Positions 1 to 8,761 of a stretch of DNA of 64,000 bases are shown one piece after another. Each line of letters begins with the position of its first letter. Positions within the stretch are counted from its first letter, which is position 1. A program made the translations under genes and the position numbers. Below the pieces are notes generated by a model, which was given only the letters and a program-made list of their open reading frames with translations, was not told where the DNA came from and ran no database searches. Origin of the DNA: Steroidobacter gossypii (GTDB lineage: Bacteria; Pseudomonadota; Gammaproteobacteria; Steroidobacterales; Steroidobacteraceae); the NCBI RefSeq assembly GCF_016801985.1, contig NZ_JAEVLS010000005.1:248001-312000 (forward strand), given 5' to 3'.

Positions 1-103
1 CGATGAACGCATTGCGCACCACGCGCCGGAAACGGGCCTCGACCTCCTCGGTCGGCGACCAAGGCAAGTCGTAAAGACGATAGTAAGGGGCGAGTGTGGT
101 CAT
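1..103 (-). CDS. AgmX/PglI- or TonB-like protein, N-terminus only (partial)
   Basis: The first 34 codons of a gene that continues beyond the window edge. It starts MTTLAPYYRLYDLPW, with a strong AAGGAG ribosome-binding site 8 bases before the ATG. No transmembrane segment is reached yet. It lies 14 bases after the second ExbD gene, in the same direction, so it is the last visible gene of the ExbB-ExbD-ExbD run. In related clusters this slot is usually held by a cytoplasm-to-periplasm protein with an AgmX/PglI or TonB C-terminal domain that couples the motor to the outer envelope. That identity is inferred from position and from the N-terminal sequence style; the diagnostic C-terminal domain is not visible. 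Confidence 0.6.
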   Translation of the reverse strand, partial: MTTLAPYYRLYDLPWSPTEEVEARFRRVVRNAFI

Positions 104-117
104 GAGTGGCGGCTCCT

Positions 118-690
118 TCAGCTACCCACGACGTCGTGCGACGATCCATTGAACGCCGCGGTCCTGCCGCTCGCGCTCGGCGACACCCCCGGAGCACCGC
201 CTTCGCGCTCCACCACGGCCAGCGAGACCTTGCCGTAGTCGGCATCGGTGCAGGTCGCCATGATCTTGCGCAGCACGCTGTAGGGTGTGTCCTTGTCGCC
301 CATGATGGTGACTTCGCGATCCTTGATGTCCTGCTGGGCGGCGTCCACCAGCACGGTGTCGGCCTGGCTCTGCAACGCCTGCTTCAGCGGCTGGATCACC
401 GCCTCCTTGGCATTGACCACGTCCACCAGCTTGGCAATGGCCCGGCCATCGACCAGCAGATCTTCCTTGGTGATCATCACGACCACGCTCGGCCGCGGCT
501 TCTTGTCCGCGATCGACAGCGGAATGTCGATGGACTTGGTGTTCGGCAGGATGTCCGTATCGGAGTTGTGCACCAGCAGGAACACGGTGAGGATCATCAA
601 CATGTCGATGAACGGCACCAGCGTCATGTGGCCGGCCGCTTCGGCGCCGCCATGCTGGCGCTTACGATGACGTTTGATTCGGGAAATCAC
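118..690 (-). CDS. ExbD/TolR family proton-channel protein (second of two)
   Basis: A 190-residue ExbD/TolR protein. A short basic cytoplasmic N-terminus (RIKRHRKRQ) precedes a single membrane helix around residues 22-42 with the conserved protonatable Asp near residue 29 (PFIDML), then a periplasmic domain. With ExbB it would form a proton-driven motor in the inner membrane. I chose the GTG at 690: it follows the stop of the first exbD by four bases and has GAGGG upstream; the longer open frame has no support. The C-terminus carries a Gly/Ser/Pro-rich tail. Two different ExbD subunits with one ExbB is the arrangement seen in Agl/Glt-type motors (AglR with AglQ and AglS). Confidence 0.9.
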   Translation of the reverse strand: MISRIKRHRKRQHGGAEAAGHMTLVPFIDMLMILTVFLLVHNSDTDILPNTKSIDIPLSIADKKPRPSVVVMITKEDLLVDGRAIAKLVDVVNAKEAVIQPLKQALQSQADTVLVDAAQQDIKDREVTIMGDKDTPYSVLRKIMATCTDADYGKVSLAVVEREGGAPGVSPSASGRTAAFNGSSHDVVGS

Positions 691-694
691 TGTT

Positions 695-1210
695 TCAACC
701 CTCGACCTGGGGCGCGTCTCCCACGGACACATCCGGGAACAACTCGCCGAAGGTCCAGCTGTTTTCGCCCACGCTGAAGACACGCACCGTGTCCATCACC
801 TGCACCAGCGTGTCATAGGCAATCTCCTGCTCCAGCAGGATGGTCGCGTCGGTCTTGTCGGGATACTTGGTCTTCACCAGCTTCAGGTAGTCCTGCAAGC
901 CGGCCAGGTCGTAGCCGCCGCCGGCCGAGGGCACGGTCCTGAGCAGACCGGTGCCGCGGTCGGCGACTTCGATCTTGTCCTTGCGAATGATCACTTCCAG
1001 GTTCAACCCCTCGGGCAGGTCCGGCACCGCACTGTCGGCGCCCGGCAGGTTGAGCTCCAGAATATTGGTCTTGGTGAACACCGCGGTGAAGATCAGGAAG
1101 AACACCAGGATGATCATCATGTCGATCATCGGCACCACATTGATCTCGTGGCGGCCGCGGTAGCGCGCATGATTGCGCATCATCCGCCGCTGTGCCTTGG
1201 ACTGAGCCAT
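695..1210 (-). CDS. ExbD/TolR family proton-channel protein (first of two)
   Basis: A 171-residue ExbD/TolR family protein. The basic N-terminus (about residues 1-22) is followed by one transmembrane helix with the motif VVPMIDMMIIL; Asp30 is the expected proton-binding residue. The periplasmic part (about 50-171) contains the family's alpha/beta fold with a Leu-Glu-Leu-Asn-Leu-Pro strand after the helix. It starts 44 bases after exbB and is followed by the second exbD after four bases, so the three are almost certainly co-transcribed. Its sequence differs clearly from the second ExbD, so this is not a recent duplication. Expected role: stator/plug subunit of a proton-motive-force-driven inner-membrane complex. 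Confidence 0.93.
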   Translation of the reverse strand: MAQSKAQRRMMRNHARYRGRHEINVVPMIDMMIILVFFLIFTAVFTKTNILELNLPGADSAVPDLPEGLNLEVIIRKDKIEVADRGTGLLRTVPSAGGGYDLAGLQDYLKLVKTKYPDKTDATILLEQEIAYDTLVQVMDTVRVFSVGENSWTFGELFPDVSVGDAPQVEG

Positions 1211-1254
1211 CGTCTATCCCTTTATGACCGCTGTGTGGCGCACCAGCGTGACGC

Positions 1255-1962
1255 TTACGCCATCCCGTGGGCGGCGCGGCCGCGCGCGTGCGACGCCGCG
1301 GCCAGATCGTCGCTGCCGCCTTCCACGTCCTGACGGCGCTCGACCACCGAGTTCATGAACTTGACCGAGGCGATTTCCAGGCTGTCGATCATCTTGGTGG
1401 TCTTGGCTTCCAGGAACATGTGCGCCAACAGCAGCGTGATGGCGACGAACAGACCCGAGGCGGTGTTGTTCATGGCCACCGAGATGCTGGCGGCCAGCAG
1501 GCTGGCCTTCTCGGCCGGATTGGCCTGCGCGATCGAGGCGAACGCCGCGATCAGGCCGATGACGGTGCCGAGCAGACCGGTGAGCATGCCGATGTTGGCC
1601 AGCGCCGAAAGATAGTGGGTGCGCTTTTCGGTGCGCGGAATGATTTCGAGCAGGCTCTCGTCCATGGCCTTCTCGACGTCGTCGCGCCGCCGGGCGCTGG
1701 CGAGACGAGCGATGCCGTAATTGAGCACGGTCGCGATCGACGACTTGGACTTGGAGGTGATGGCCATCACCTGCTTGAAGTTGCCGCTGTTGATCAGCGG
1801 CACCACCTGCGACCAGATGCGACGGTTCTGCGTGGTCTCGTTGGTGAGATAGATGGTGCGTTCGATGGTGATGGCGACGCCGACCACCCAGATCGCGGCC
1901 AGCGGATACAGGAAGAATCCTCCCTCGCGGAAGAAATTCACCATGAAGTGAACCAGTTCCAT
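1255..1962 (-). CDS. ExbB/TolQ/MotA family proton-channel protein
   Basis: A 235-residue MotA/TolQ/ExbB protein with three predicted membrane helices: about residues 15-33, 115-140 (GMLTGLLGTVIGLIAAF, the family signature) and 160-187 (VAMNNTASGLFVAITLLLA). The large cytoplasmic loop lies between helices 1 and 2. AGGAG stands 9 bases before the ATG. The C-terminal tail (about 205-235) is rich in Arg, Ala and Asp and extends beyond a minimal ExbB. With the two ExbD proteins downstream it makes a complete proton-channel set. The neighbours (TPR proteins, AgmX/TonB-like start) suggest it energises an envelope complex rather than TonB-dependent uptake; that is inference from context. Confidence 0.93.
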   Translation of the reverse strand: MELVHFMVNFFREGGFFLYPLAAIWVVGVAITIERTIYLTNETTQNRRIWSQVVPLINSGNFKQVMAITSKSKSSIATVLNYGIARLASARRRDDVEKAMDESLLEIIPRTEKRTHYLSALANIGMLTGLLGTVIGLIAAFASIAQANPAEKASLLAASISVAMNNTASGLFVAITLLLAHMFLEAKTTKMIDSLEIASVKFMNSVVERRQDVEGGSDDLAAASHARGRAAHGMA

Positions 1963-2050
1963 CGTCTAACTCCTATGCGGTGCGGTAAGCAAAAACAAAA
2001 CCAGACAATCGCGCCCGCGCCGGTGGCGACGAGCGATGAGCTGAATGCCG

Positions 2051-2076
2051 TGTAAGGCTGGCTTTATCGCCTTACA
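2051..2076 (-). other. Hairpin in the gap before exbB
   Basis: Inverted repeat TGTAAGGC / GCCTTACA (8 bp stem, 10-base loop) in the 133-base gap between the small secreted protein gene and exbB, the widest gap in this cluster. Downstream on the minus strand lies a T-rich stretch (TGGTTTTGTTTTTGC) 50 bases away, not directly after the stem, so this is not a standard terminator. It may be an RNA-processing or partial attenuation point that sets lower expression of the motor genes. Confidence 0.35.
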
Positions 2077-2095
2077 TAAATACGCGTGCTGCGAC

Positions 2096-2584
2096 TTACT
2101 TCTCACTGCGCTCAGCTGGCGCGGGAGGCGCGTCTGCGCCGCCCCCGCCATCGGAGCTGATGACGCCGTAGTAGGTCACTTCACGACGAAAAACGTCACG
2201 ATCCACCGGACTCAACGCTTCGTCGAGCAGCGTGTTGAAAGGTTGCGCGGGCAGTTCGCCGAGATCGGATTTCTTCCAGGGGACGATGTACATCACCTTG
2301 GGCAGTTCGCGGTTGCCGGTGACCACGGTGGTGTCCAGATCCAAACGATCGTTACGCACGACAGCTTGCGGACCACCCGCGCGTTGCGAGGAGGCCGCCG
2401 GCTGCGGTTCGTTCGCGGGCGAAGCTGGCGCCTGCGCAGGAGTGCCGTCGCTCGCGCTGGTGTTGACGGCGGGACCGGCGGCGGTCGCTTCTTCGGACAG
2501 TGTTCCCGACTGCTCCGCCGCGCGCGCGGCGTTGGCCAGAACCAGGCACAACATCAACCAAGGCAGAGTGCGGCGCATGCTCAT
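2096..2584 (-). CDS. Secreted protein of unknown function in the ExbB/ExbD cluster
   Basis: A 162-residue protein with a clear signal peptide (MSMRRTLPWLMLCLVLANAARA, cleavage after about residue 23). A low-complexity Ala/Pro/Ser stretch (about 25-75) leads into a conserved-looking domain containing TVVTGNRELPKVMYIVPWKK and an RREVTYYGVI motif. It ends in a short Gly/Ala/Pro tail. I do not recognise a named domain. The start at 2584 is four bases after the stop of the TPR lipoprotein; a second ATG lies two codons on. Proteins of this size with a YIVPWKK-type motif sit beside ExbB/ExbD/TPR sets, so a periplasmic partner of the complex is a reasonable inference. Confidence 0.75.
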   Translation of the reverse strand: MSMRRTLPWLMLCLVLANAARAAEQSGTLSEEATAAGPAVNTSASDGTPAQAPASPANEPQPAASSQRAGGPQAVVRNDRLDLDTTVVTGNRELPKVMYIVPWKKSDLGELPAQPFNTLLDEALSPVDRDVFRREVTYYGVISSDGGGGADAPPAPAERSEK

Positions 2585-2588
2585 GAGC

Positions 2589-3293
2589 TCATTCGGCAAT
2601 CTGGTCGTTGGCGACGTCGTTGCCCACGTCACCGGCTTGTGCACTTCGCGGCTCGGCGCCAATCCGTTTCCTCAACTCGCTCACCCAGCCGCTGACCTTT
2701 GCATCCGGCTCATTGGCGAGCGACAGGTAACGTTCATAGGCTTCCAGCGCGCGCTGCGGCTCTTGCAAATACAAATCGCACAGCACGCCGAGATTCAGAT
2801 GGGCCAGCGCATAGTTCGGATCGATCTGCAGCGCGCGCGTATAGGCTTCGTCCGCTTCCTTGAAGCGCCCCAGCTTGCGATACACGATGCCCAGCTGGTT
2901 GTAGGCCGCCGCGTTGTTGCCGTTGCGGGCCACGGCCTCGCGCAACGCCTTGTCCGCCTCGTCGAGTTTGCCGGCTTTGGCGTGCAGGATGCCAAGGTTC
3001 AACCACGGTCCGGAATAAGTTGGATACGAAGTCGCGAGCGCGCGAAAGCTCTGCTCGGCCTGCGCCAGATCGCCGGCGGTCATCGCCGCCACCGCGCGAT
3101 CGAACTGTTGCACTGCTTCGGGCGGCAGCACCGGCTCCGCTGCGACAGCGGCCTGCTCGCGCTCGCGGCCCGCATCCGACTCTGTCGGCATAACTCCGCA
3201 GCCCGAGAGCAAAACTCCGAGCAGCGCACCGAGCAGCAGCGCGCGATAACTCGAATGCCCGCCCGGCCCGCCGTGATTAAGGCAACGTCGACA
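2589..3293 (-). CDS. TPR-repeat lipoprotein
   Basis: A 234-residue protein. A hydrophobic segment ends in the lipobox LLSGC (Cys33), so it is probably a lipoprotein. Residues about 65-205 hold three to four tetratricopeptide repeats with the usual spacing of Trp-Leu-Asn-Leu-Gly, Ala-Tyr-Asn-Gln-Leu-Gly and Ala-His-Leu-Asn-Leu-Gly helices. The ATG at 3293 overlaps the end of the 933-residue TPR gene by 17 bases, which indicates translational coupling. The open frame extends further upstream, but that part lies wholly inside the neighbour and has biased composition. Likely role: outer-membrane-anchored scaffold of the envelope complex, comparable in type to PilF/GltE-like TPR lipoproteins (inference). 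Confidence 0.85.
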   Translation of the reverse strand, partial: CRRCLNHGGPGGHSSYRALLLGALLGVLLSGCGVMPTESDAGREREQAAVAAEPVLPPEAVQQFDRAVAAMTAGDLAQAEQSFRALATSYPTYSGPWLNLGILHAKAGKLDEADKALREAVARNGNNAAAYNQLGIVYRKLGRFKEADEAYTRALQIDPNYALAHLNLGVLCDLYLQEPQRALEAYERYLSLANEPDAKVSGWVSELRKRIGAEPRSAQAGDVGNDVANDQIAE

Positions 3294-6078
3294 CATAATC
3301 TTCACTGATCTCGGTCCTGGCGTAACGCGCCGGCACCAGCTTGGCCAGCACATCGAAGCTGCGCTGGACCCACTGGTCGTACACGCCGTCGCCGGTGCGC
3401 TGGGCGTTGGTCTCGTGCAATTCGATGGCCTTTTCCTCGAACGGGAACGCCTGCTCTTCCAGCAGCACGTCGTATTGTTCGCGGGCGTCGGCATCGAGCT
3501 CCTTGGGCCGCTCGGAGGCCATCAGATCCGCACCCAGCTGCCGATACAACTCGGCCATGCCGAAGGTCGCCTGCGTGGTCACTTCCGCCACGCCGTAGTC
3601 GAGCGCCTGCCCGTAGATGGCGAGGGTTTTTTCCATCGCGTTGCGCTTGAGCTTGAGCGACTTGTTGAGCGGCGCGGTCAGCTTGACTGCCTGGAAGATG
3701 GCTGCCGGCTGGTCCGCCGTTTCGATGGTCGCCTTCGCCGCCAGATATTTGCTGCGATCGGTGCGCGCGGCGCCGGCCGATTTATCGGCGCGGATGATCT
3801 CGTCCAGCCACTGCGAGCGGGTCTTCAGATCGTTCTGCGCCTTGGCCATGTCGGCCAGCTTCTGGCGCGCATCCATCGCCGGATCGAGCGGCGACGGAAA
3901 CTGCTTCACGTAGCTGGCATACAAACGACCCGCGTTGGTCGGCGATGCAGAGTTTTCATACAACTCCGCCGCCTGCCACAGAGCGGCACGCCGCACTTCG
4001 ACCGACTCTTCGGCGCGTGCGGCCACTCGCTCCAACTCCGCGGCCGCTTGCGTACCGCGACCGAGCTCGAGATAAGCGACGGCCAGCGAGCGGGTCGCAT
4101 CCGGAACCAGCTCGTGATTCGGATACGTTTTGCGGAACGCTTCGAGCACCTGCGCCGCGCGATCCCATTGTTTGTTTTGCAACAGGATACTGGCCGCGTC
4201 GTACTCGGCGTTGGAGCGCGCCTTGGAGTTGGGCGCCAACGCCGCGACGCGCAGGAAATCGTCTACCGCGCCAGTCGCATCGCCCGCCGTGCGCTTGGCT
4301 TCGGCTTGCTTGTAAATCGAAGCCGCGATGCGCTCTTCGATACCGGCCCGATCGGGATCGTTGGCCGGCAGGAAGCCCTGCACTCGCACGTACGCCGACT
4401 CGGCCTCCGCGAACCGGCCGCGATCGAACAACGAGTGCGCCAACAACGTGGTCGCCGTGCGCTGGAATTTGCGATCCACCGGCGGAGTGCGTTCCAGGAT
4501 CAAGGTCGACACTTCGATCACGCGATCGAAATCGTTCAGCGCGAACAGATCTTCGTCGGCCTTGGTCTGCACGCGCGCCGACTCGGGATGTTCGGGGAAG
4601 CTGGTGGCGAACATCAGCGCGCTTTCGATGCCCTGCCGATGCCACAGCGCTTTGGACTCGCCCTGCAGCGAAGGCTCATGCTTCTGATACGCCACCAGCG
4701 CCGCATAGCCGGCCGCGGCCGACTTGGCGTGCGGCGGATAATCGTAGGCGGTCGTCTCGTACTCGCGCGCCGCTTCGGCGAAGCGCCCGGATTCGAACAA
4801 CACTTCACCCAAAGTGAAGCGGGTGCTGGCGACCTCGGCGTCCTGCGGGAAGGAATCGAGCATGGCGCGATACCAGCGCGCGGCAGCGGCATAGTTCTCG
4901 GGCTTCTTGTCCTTCTGCGCCAGTGCATAGAAATATTCGGCCAGATCCTTCTGATTGGACTTGAGCTGCGCGGCCACTTCGGGAGCATCGGACACGCTGC
5001 GCTCGCGCCAGAACGCCGAGCCGAACGCATAGCGCTCGACGAAGGCCTGCTTGCCTTCGATCACCAGCGAGGCAAAGCCGCCCTTCGCATACGCCTCGAT
5101 GGTGCGCACTTGCAGAGACGGTGCGAAGCGATCGTCGGGGCGACGCTTGGCGAAGGCCTCGTACGCCAGCGCCGCGTCCTGATAACGTTCCTTTTCGATA
5201 TAAAGATTGCCGAGCGCTTCATACAACTGATGCGCATACGGAGGATCGCCCCGCTCAGCCAGCGCGGCGTCGAGCGATTCGGGCCCGTCGAGATCGGAAT
5301 ATGTGATGGCGATGGCGCGCAACGCGTCGTCGGTCAGCTCGCGCTCCGGCCGGCTCAATGAGTCGCGCTCTCGCACACGACCGTCCTGCACCAGCACGCG
5401 ATCGAGCATGCGCAGGAAGGCCGAGACGCTTTCGTCGCCGCGCGACTGTTTGAACAGCGACCAGCCGAGCTTGTACAAGCCCTGTTCGAAGAAGCCGGTG
5501 TCCGCGCCGGGCGTGGTCACCGCTATGTACGCATTCTCGGCGTCGCGATAGCGACCCATGCTGAACAGGATCTCACCGCGCCGGAATTGAGATTCGATGA
5601 ACCACTCGCTGCGTGGATACGTGGTCACCAGCTGATCGAGCACGGCCAGCGCCTTTTCGGGCTGCGACTTCGCGCCATAGGCGCGCGCCAGCTGATACAT
5701 GACGTTGTCGTTGCGCTCGTAATTCGGATAGCCCTTGAGCAGGCCTTCATACAGCTGCACGGCTTCGTCCACGCCCAGACCGCCAAAGGCGTTCTCATCG
5801 GCTCGCTCGCCCTCGTCGACTTCGACCTGCAAATCGCCCAAGCGGCGCATGGCCTCGGCCTTCAAGCGCTCGTTCTGCGATTCCATTTCGAGGAAGCGGC
5901 GGTACTGCTCGATGGCCTGCTGCGCTTTCACGTCGCTCGGCGGATCGGGCTTGACCTTGACTTCCTTTCTGTCGAGGTCACGAATGGTGCGCGGCTCGGC
6001 CGAGAACGCGGGCACGGCGATGGCGCTCGACAACGTGAGCGCGATCAGCATGCGCAACTGCGAAGCGCCACGAGTCAT
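3277..6078 (-). CDS. Large periplasmic TPR protein (933 residues)
   Basis: A 933-residue protein with an N-terminal signal peptide (cleavage near AFSAEP, about residue 27) and TPR-type helical repeats along nearly its whole length. Typical repeat cores are visible, such as YQLARAYGAKSQPEKALAVL, RFTLGEVLFESGRFAEAARE and LYKLGWSLFKQSRGDESVSA. No membrane helix follows the signal, so it is expected in the periplasm or at the outer membrane. Its ATG overlaps the stop of the preceding 643-residue gene (ATGA), so the two are translationally coupled. Large TPR proteins next to ExbB/ExbD pairs also occur in Glt-type gliding clusters; function here is inferred as a structural scaffold. Confidence 0.88.
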   Translation of the reverse strand: MTRGASQLRMLIALTLSSAIAVPAFSAEPRTIRDLDRKEVKVKPDPPSDVKAQQAIEQYRRFLEMESQNERLKAEAMRRLGDLQVEVDEGERADENAFGGLGVDEAVQLYEGLLKGYPNYERNDNVMYQLARAYGAKSQPEKALAVLDQLVTTYPRSEWFIESQFRRGEILFSMGRYRDAENAYIAVTTPGADTGFFEQGLYKLGWSLFKQSRGDESVSAFLRMLDRVLVQDGRVRERDSLSRPERELTDDALRAIAITYSDLDGPESLDAALAERGDPPYAHQLYEALGNLYIEKERYQDAALAYEAFAKRRPDDRFAPSLQVRTIEAYAKGGFASLVIEGKQAFVERYAFGSAFWRERSVSDAPEVAAQLKSNQKDLAEYFYALAQKDKKPENYAAAARWYRAMLDSFPQDAEVASTRFTLGEVLFESGRFAEAAREYETTAYDYPPHAKSAAAGYAALVAYQKHEPSLQGESKALWHRQGIESALMFATSFPEHPESARVQTKADEDLFALNDFDRVIEVSTLILERTPPVDRKFQRTATTLLAHSLFDRGRFAEAESAYVRVQGFLPANDPDRAGIEERIAASIYKQAEAKRTAGDATGAVDDFLRVAALAPNSKARSNAEYDAASILLQNKQWDRAAQVLEAFRKTYPNHELVPDATRSLAVAYLELGRGTQAAAELERVAARAEESVEVRRAALWQAAELYENSASPTNAGRLYASYVKQFPSPLDPAMDARQKLADMAKAQNDLKTRSQWLDEIIRADKSAGAARTDRSKYLAAKATIETADQPAAIFQAVKLTAPLNKSLKLKRNAMEKTLAIYGQALDYGVAEVTTQATFGMAELYRQLGADLMASERPKELDADAREQYDVLLEEQAFPFEEKAIELHETNAQRTGDGVYDQWVQRSFDVLAKLVPARYARTEISEDYVSTLP

Positions 6079-8006
6079 TGCGCGCCTCCCTTGTCACCGC
6101 TGCTCTGACTCCTGACATCGCTGGTCGCCGCCTTGTCATAGATCGAGGCGAGCGCGAAGCGCGCCTGCAACGAATACGACGCGAGGCGCTGCTTCTGAGC
6201 TTCCAATTCCTTGATGGCGACTGCAGCCAGATAGCGGTTCTGCGCCTGCGCGGTCGCTTCGAGACGCGCGGTCAGACCATCGATGCGCGGTGGCAGCGTG
6301 GCCACGCGACGAGCGAACTCTTCGGTGCGCGCCGGGTAATCTCCGCGAGCGCGGTCCACCAGGACCGAGCGGCGGCGCGCTTCTTTATAAGCAACATCCA
6401 ATTCCCGCAACTCCTTGCGAGCGCGCCACAACCGCGCCTTGTAGCTGGCGTTGAAATCCCACATCAAACGACCACGGAGCAGGCGCGCCTTGTCGCGCAT
6501 CTCCTGCACCATCGGATCGTTCTGATCGCGACTGGCCAGCATGGCTTCGATCTGCTGCACCTTGGCCCACTGTTCCTGCTCGCGTGAGGTCGCCAGCGCG
6601 AGCGCGTCCTTGTCGCGCTCGGCGGCGTCCAGTCGCAGCTCCAATTCGTTCTTGTGCGCTTCCAGACGATCGAGATCGACGGTGTCGAGCGTCTTCTGCA
6701 AGCCGGGCACGCGCTGCTCGTACGCTTGCCGGCGCGTATCGACCATGTCTTCGAACGCCTGCACGCTCAACGCCCAAGTGGCGAGATTGCGTTGCATGAG
6801 TCGCAGGTCGCGATAGTTCTTCAGGCCTTCCTGGAACTCGTGGGTGGCCAACAGGTGATACAGATAACGAGTCTCGGGCGCATCCGGCAGGTTCTGCAGC
6901 TGCCAGTACCAGCCCACCTGGTCGGCATCGTCGTTGTCCATGATGGCGTCGAGCAGCTTGCCGTCGCGGATCGCCCGGATGGACTGATCGATGCGATCGG
7001 CCTCGGCCGCGAACGCTTCCACCGCGCTCACATATTGCTCGGCGGCCTGACCGTTGGCCGCGAGTTGCGCGTAGGCATAGGGAATCGCCAGATACGACTC
7101 CTGCACGGCTGCATCGAGGATGTCGCGATCGCGCAGCTCCAGCCACGGCGCCAGCGCTTTGGTGTAACGTTTTTCGGCGGAATCCGCCCAGCCCACCGCG
7201 AGCAGCGCCTTGTTCGATTGCGGACCTTCCAGGCGCACCCGCTGCAGCACTTTTTTCGCGTCCTCGGGACGATTGGCGTTGAGCCAGGCGAAGCCGAGCG
7301 CGAGATTGGCCTTGTCGCGCAGCGCCGCCAGCTCTTCGGTCGGCGCGGCGATCTGCCCGACTTCGTTCAACAGCTCGGCCGCTTCCTCGACGCGCTCCTG
7401 GCGCACCAGCGCCACGCCGATGTTGAAACGTGCATACGACGACCACACGTCGCCGCGGTTGCCCACCGGCTGCCAACGCTCCAACGCGCGAATCGCTTCG
7501 TCATAGCGACTCAGATACATCAGCACCTGGGCTTCGAGCAGATGGCGCTCGGGCTCCAGATCGCCGGGCAACGCGCCGCGAATCGAGCTCAGAGCCGTGG
7601 CGGCGTCCTGCAGATAGTTGCGCTGATACCAGACCTTGGCCAGATAGAACCAGGCGCGATTGCGCACATCAAGCGGCACGTTGTCGTTCAACAACGCCTT
7701 GAAGATGCGGCCGGCTTCCTCGTGCTGGCCCAGGGAAAGATACAAACCGCCCTTGAGCAGCTCGGCCTCGACGCCGTGATGGGACACGCGATCGAAATCC
7801 TGCGCGGCGCCCAGGCGCGTCAACGCCTGCAGGTAGTCGTCCTGGTAGAAATAGAACAGCACGTCGCCCCAATGCAGGTCGCGCACCACTTGCGGCGTGC
7901 CGACCAGCGGCCGCGGCTCGGAAGGCGTGTTCTCTCTGGCGCTCGCCCCAGTCGCTCCTAGCGCCAGCAGCACCGCGACCAGCAGTTTGTTACATCGGCC
8001 CGGCAC
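6075..8006 (-). CDS. Periplasmic TPR and coiled-coil protein (643 residues)
   Basis: A 643-residue protein with a signal peptide (cleavage near GASARE, about residue 24). The N-terminal half (about 45-330) holds TPR-like repeats, for example GGLYLSLGQHEEAGRIFKAL and FNIGVALVRQERVEEAAELL. The second half (about 420-620) is charged and helical and likely forms coiled coils (runs such as RLEAHKNELELRLDAAERDK). It starts three bases after the 214-residue gene and overlaps the 933-residue gene by four bases, so all are one transcription unit. Expected location is periplasm. I infer a scaffold role in the same complex; no enzymatic motif is visible. Confidence 0.87.
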   Translation of the reverse strand: MPGRCNKLLVAVLLALGATGASARENTPSEPRPLVGTPQVVRDLHWGDVLFYFYQDDYLQALTRLGAAQDFDRVSHHGVEAELLKGGLYLSLGQHEEAGRIFKALLNDNVPLDVRNRAWFYLAKVWYQRNYLQDAATALSSIRGALPGDLEPERHLLEAQVLMYLSRYDEAIRALERWQPVGNRGDVWSSYARFNIGVALVRQERVEEAAELLNEVGQIAAPTEELAALRDKANLALGFAWLNANRPEDAKKVLQRVRLEGPQSNKALLAVGWADSAEKRYTKALAPWLELRDRDILDAAVQESYLAIPYAYAQLAANGQAAEQYVSAVEAFAAEADRIDQSIRAIRDGKLLDAIMDNDDADQVGWYWQLQNLPDAPETRYLYHLLATHEFQEGLKNYRDLRLMQRNLATWALSVQAFEDMVDTRRQAYEQRVPGLQKTLDTVDLDRLEAHKNELELRLDAAERDKDALALATSREQEQWAKVQQIEAMLASRDQNDPMVQEMRDKARLLRGRLMWDFNASYKARLWRARKELRELDVAYKEARRRSVLVDRARGDYPARTEEFARRVATLPPRIDGLTARLEATAQAQNRYLAAVAIKELEAQKQRLASYSLQARFALASIYDKAATSDVRSQSSGDKGGAQ

Positions 8007-8009
8007 GGG

Positions 8010-8654
8010 TTATTCCCATTCCTTGACGATGAACTCGGGCTGCGCCTTGACCGCGCGATCGCTGATCTTCAGCTCGACGTATTTGGCGCCGACGCCCTTT
8101 TGCAGCTTGACGGTCGCGCCGCGCCGATAGTCGCGCGCGTTCGGGCCCTGGCCGGTGAACAGCGCGATCAGTTCATGCTCGCCCGCTTTGAGATTGCCGA
8201 TGAACACGCGATGCACGCCGCCCTTGAGCAGCGCCTGCGCCTCGCGCTCGGTGTACAGATAGTTGGCGACTTCCTTGTTATCCAGCTTCAAGGTCACCGA
8301 ATCCAGCGCGAAGAACTCGCCCACGTCCATCGACACGAACACCGCCACCTGCGTGTTGGCTGGGAACAGCAGCTCCTCTTCCAGCACGAACAGCTCGCGG
8401 TTCAGGTCGAGCACTTCCTTTTTCAGCGACTGCACTTCTTCGTCGAGGCTCTTGAAACTGTCGCCGCCAGTTGCCGGCGGCGCGCTGGTGTCGAGCATCG
8501 GTGCGGTGGTTGCGCCAGCAGCGCTGATCGGTTGCGCGCTCTGGCTGTCCACATTCTGGCCGTCCATTTGCTGGGAGCCCACCTGCCCGGCCGCGAGCAG
8601 CGTGAGCAGGGGCAGCAACGTGGCGATCTTCTTGAACAGGCTCTGGCGCAGCAT
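8010..8654 (-). CDS. Exported coiled-coil protein of unknown function
   Basis: A 214-residue protein with a signal peptide (about 1-28, ending LAAGQVGSQQ), a Ser/Ala/Thr-rich linker, then a short coiled coil around residues 68-92 (LDEEVQSLKKEVLDLNREL). The C-terminal 120 residues look like a compact beta-rich domain with VSMDVGEFFALDSVTLKLDN and a HRVFIGNLKAGEHELIALF strand pair, the latter like a PEGA or carbohydrate-binding-type sandwich. I cannot name the family. It is three bases upstream of the 643-residue TPR gene and 107 bases after the TlpA-like gene, and is co-directional with both. A periplasmic component of the cluster is likely. Confidence 0.8.
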   Translation of the reverse strand: MLRQSLFKKIATLLPLLTLLAAGQVGSQQMDGQNVDSQSAQPISAAGATTAPMLDTSAPPATGGDSFKSLDEEVQSLKKEVLDLNRELFVLEEELLFPANTQVAVFVSMDVGEFFALDSVTLKLDNKEVANYLYTEREAQALLKGGVHRVFIGNLKAGEHELIALFTGQGPNARDYRRGATVKLQKGVGAKYVELKISDRAVKAQPEFIVKEWE

Positions 8655-8761
8655 GGATGTGTCCGGGAATTCTTCCGTGGGGCTCGAAAGTTCGTTGGCG
8701 ACTTCGATACGAGTTCGATGTGCGTGGCGATGCGGATCCGTTGCAACTGGTTCGACAGCGC

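Noticed and set aside
3415-5361. 648-codon plus-strand frame opposite the 933-residue TPR gene
   Set aside because: Arg/His/Gly-rich composition without domains; a high-GC shadow of the real gene. The same holds for plus-strand frames at 6654-7961 and 30623-32626.
8655-8761. Promoter or terminator between the TlpA-like gene and the next gene
   Set aside because: I found no strong hairpin or -35/-10 pair, so I kept the cluster as one unit, but this is the least certain junction together with 1963-2095.
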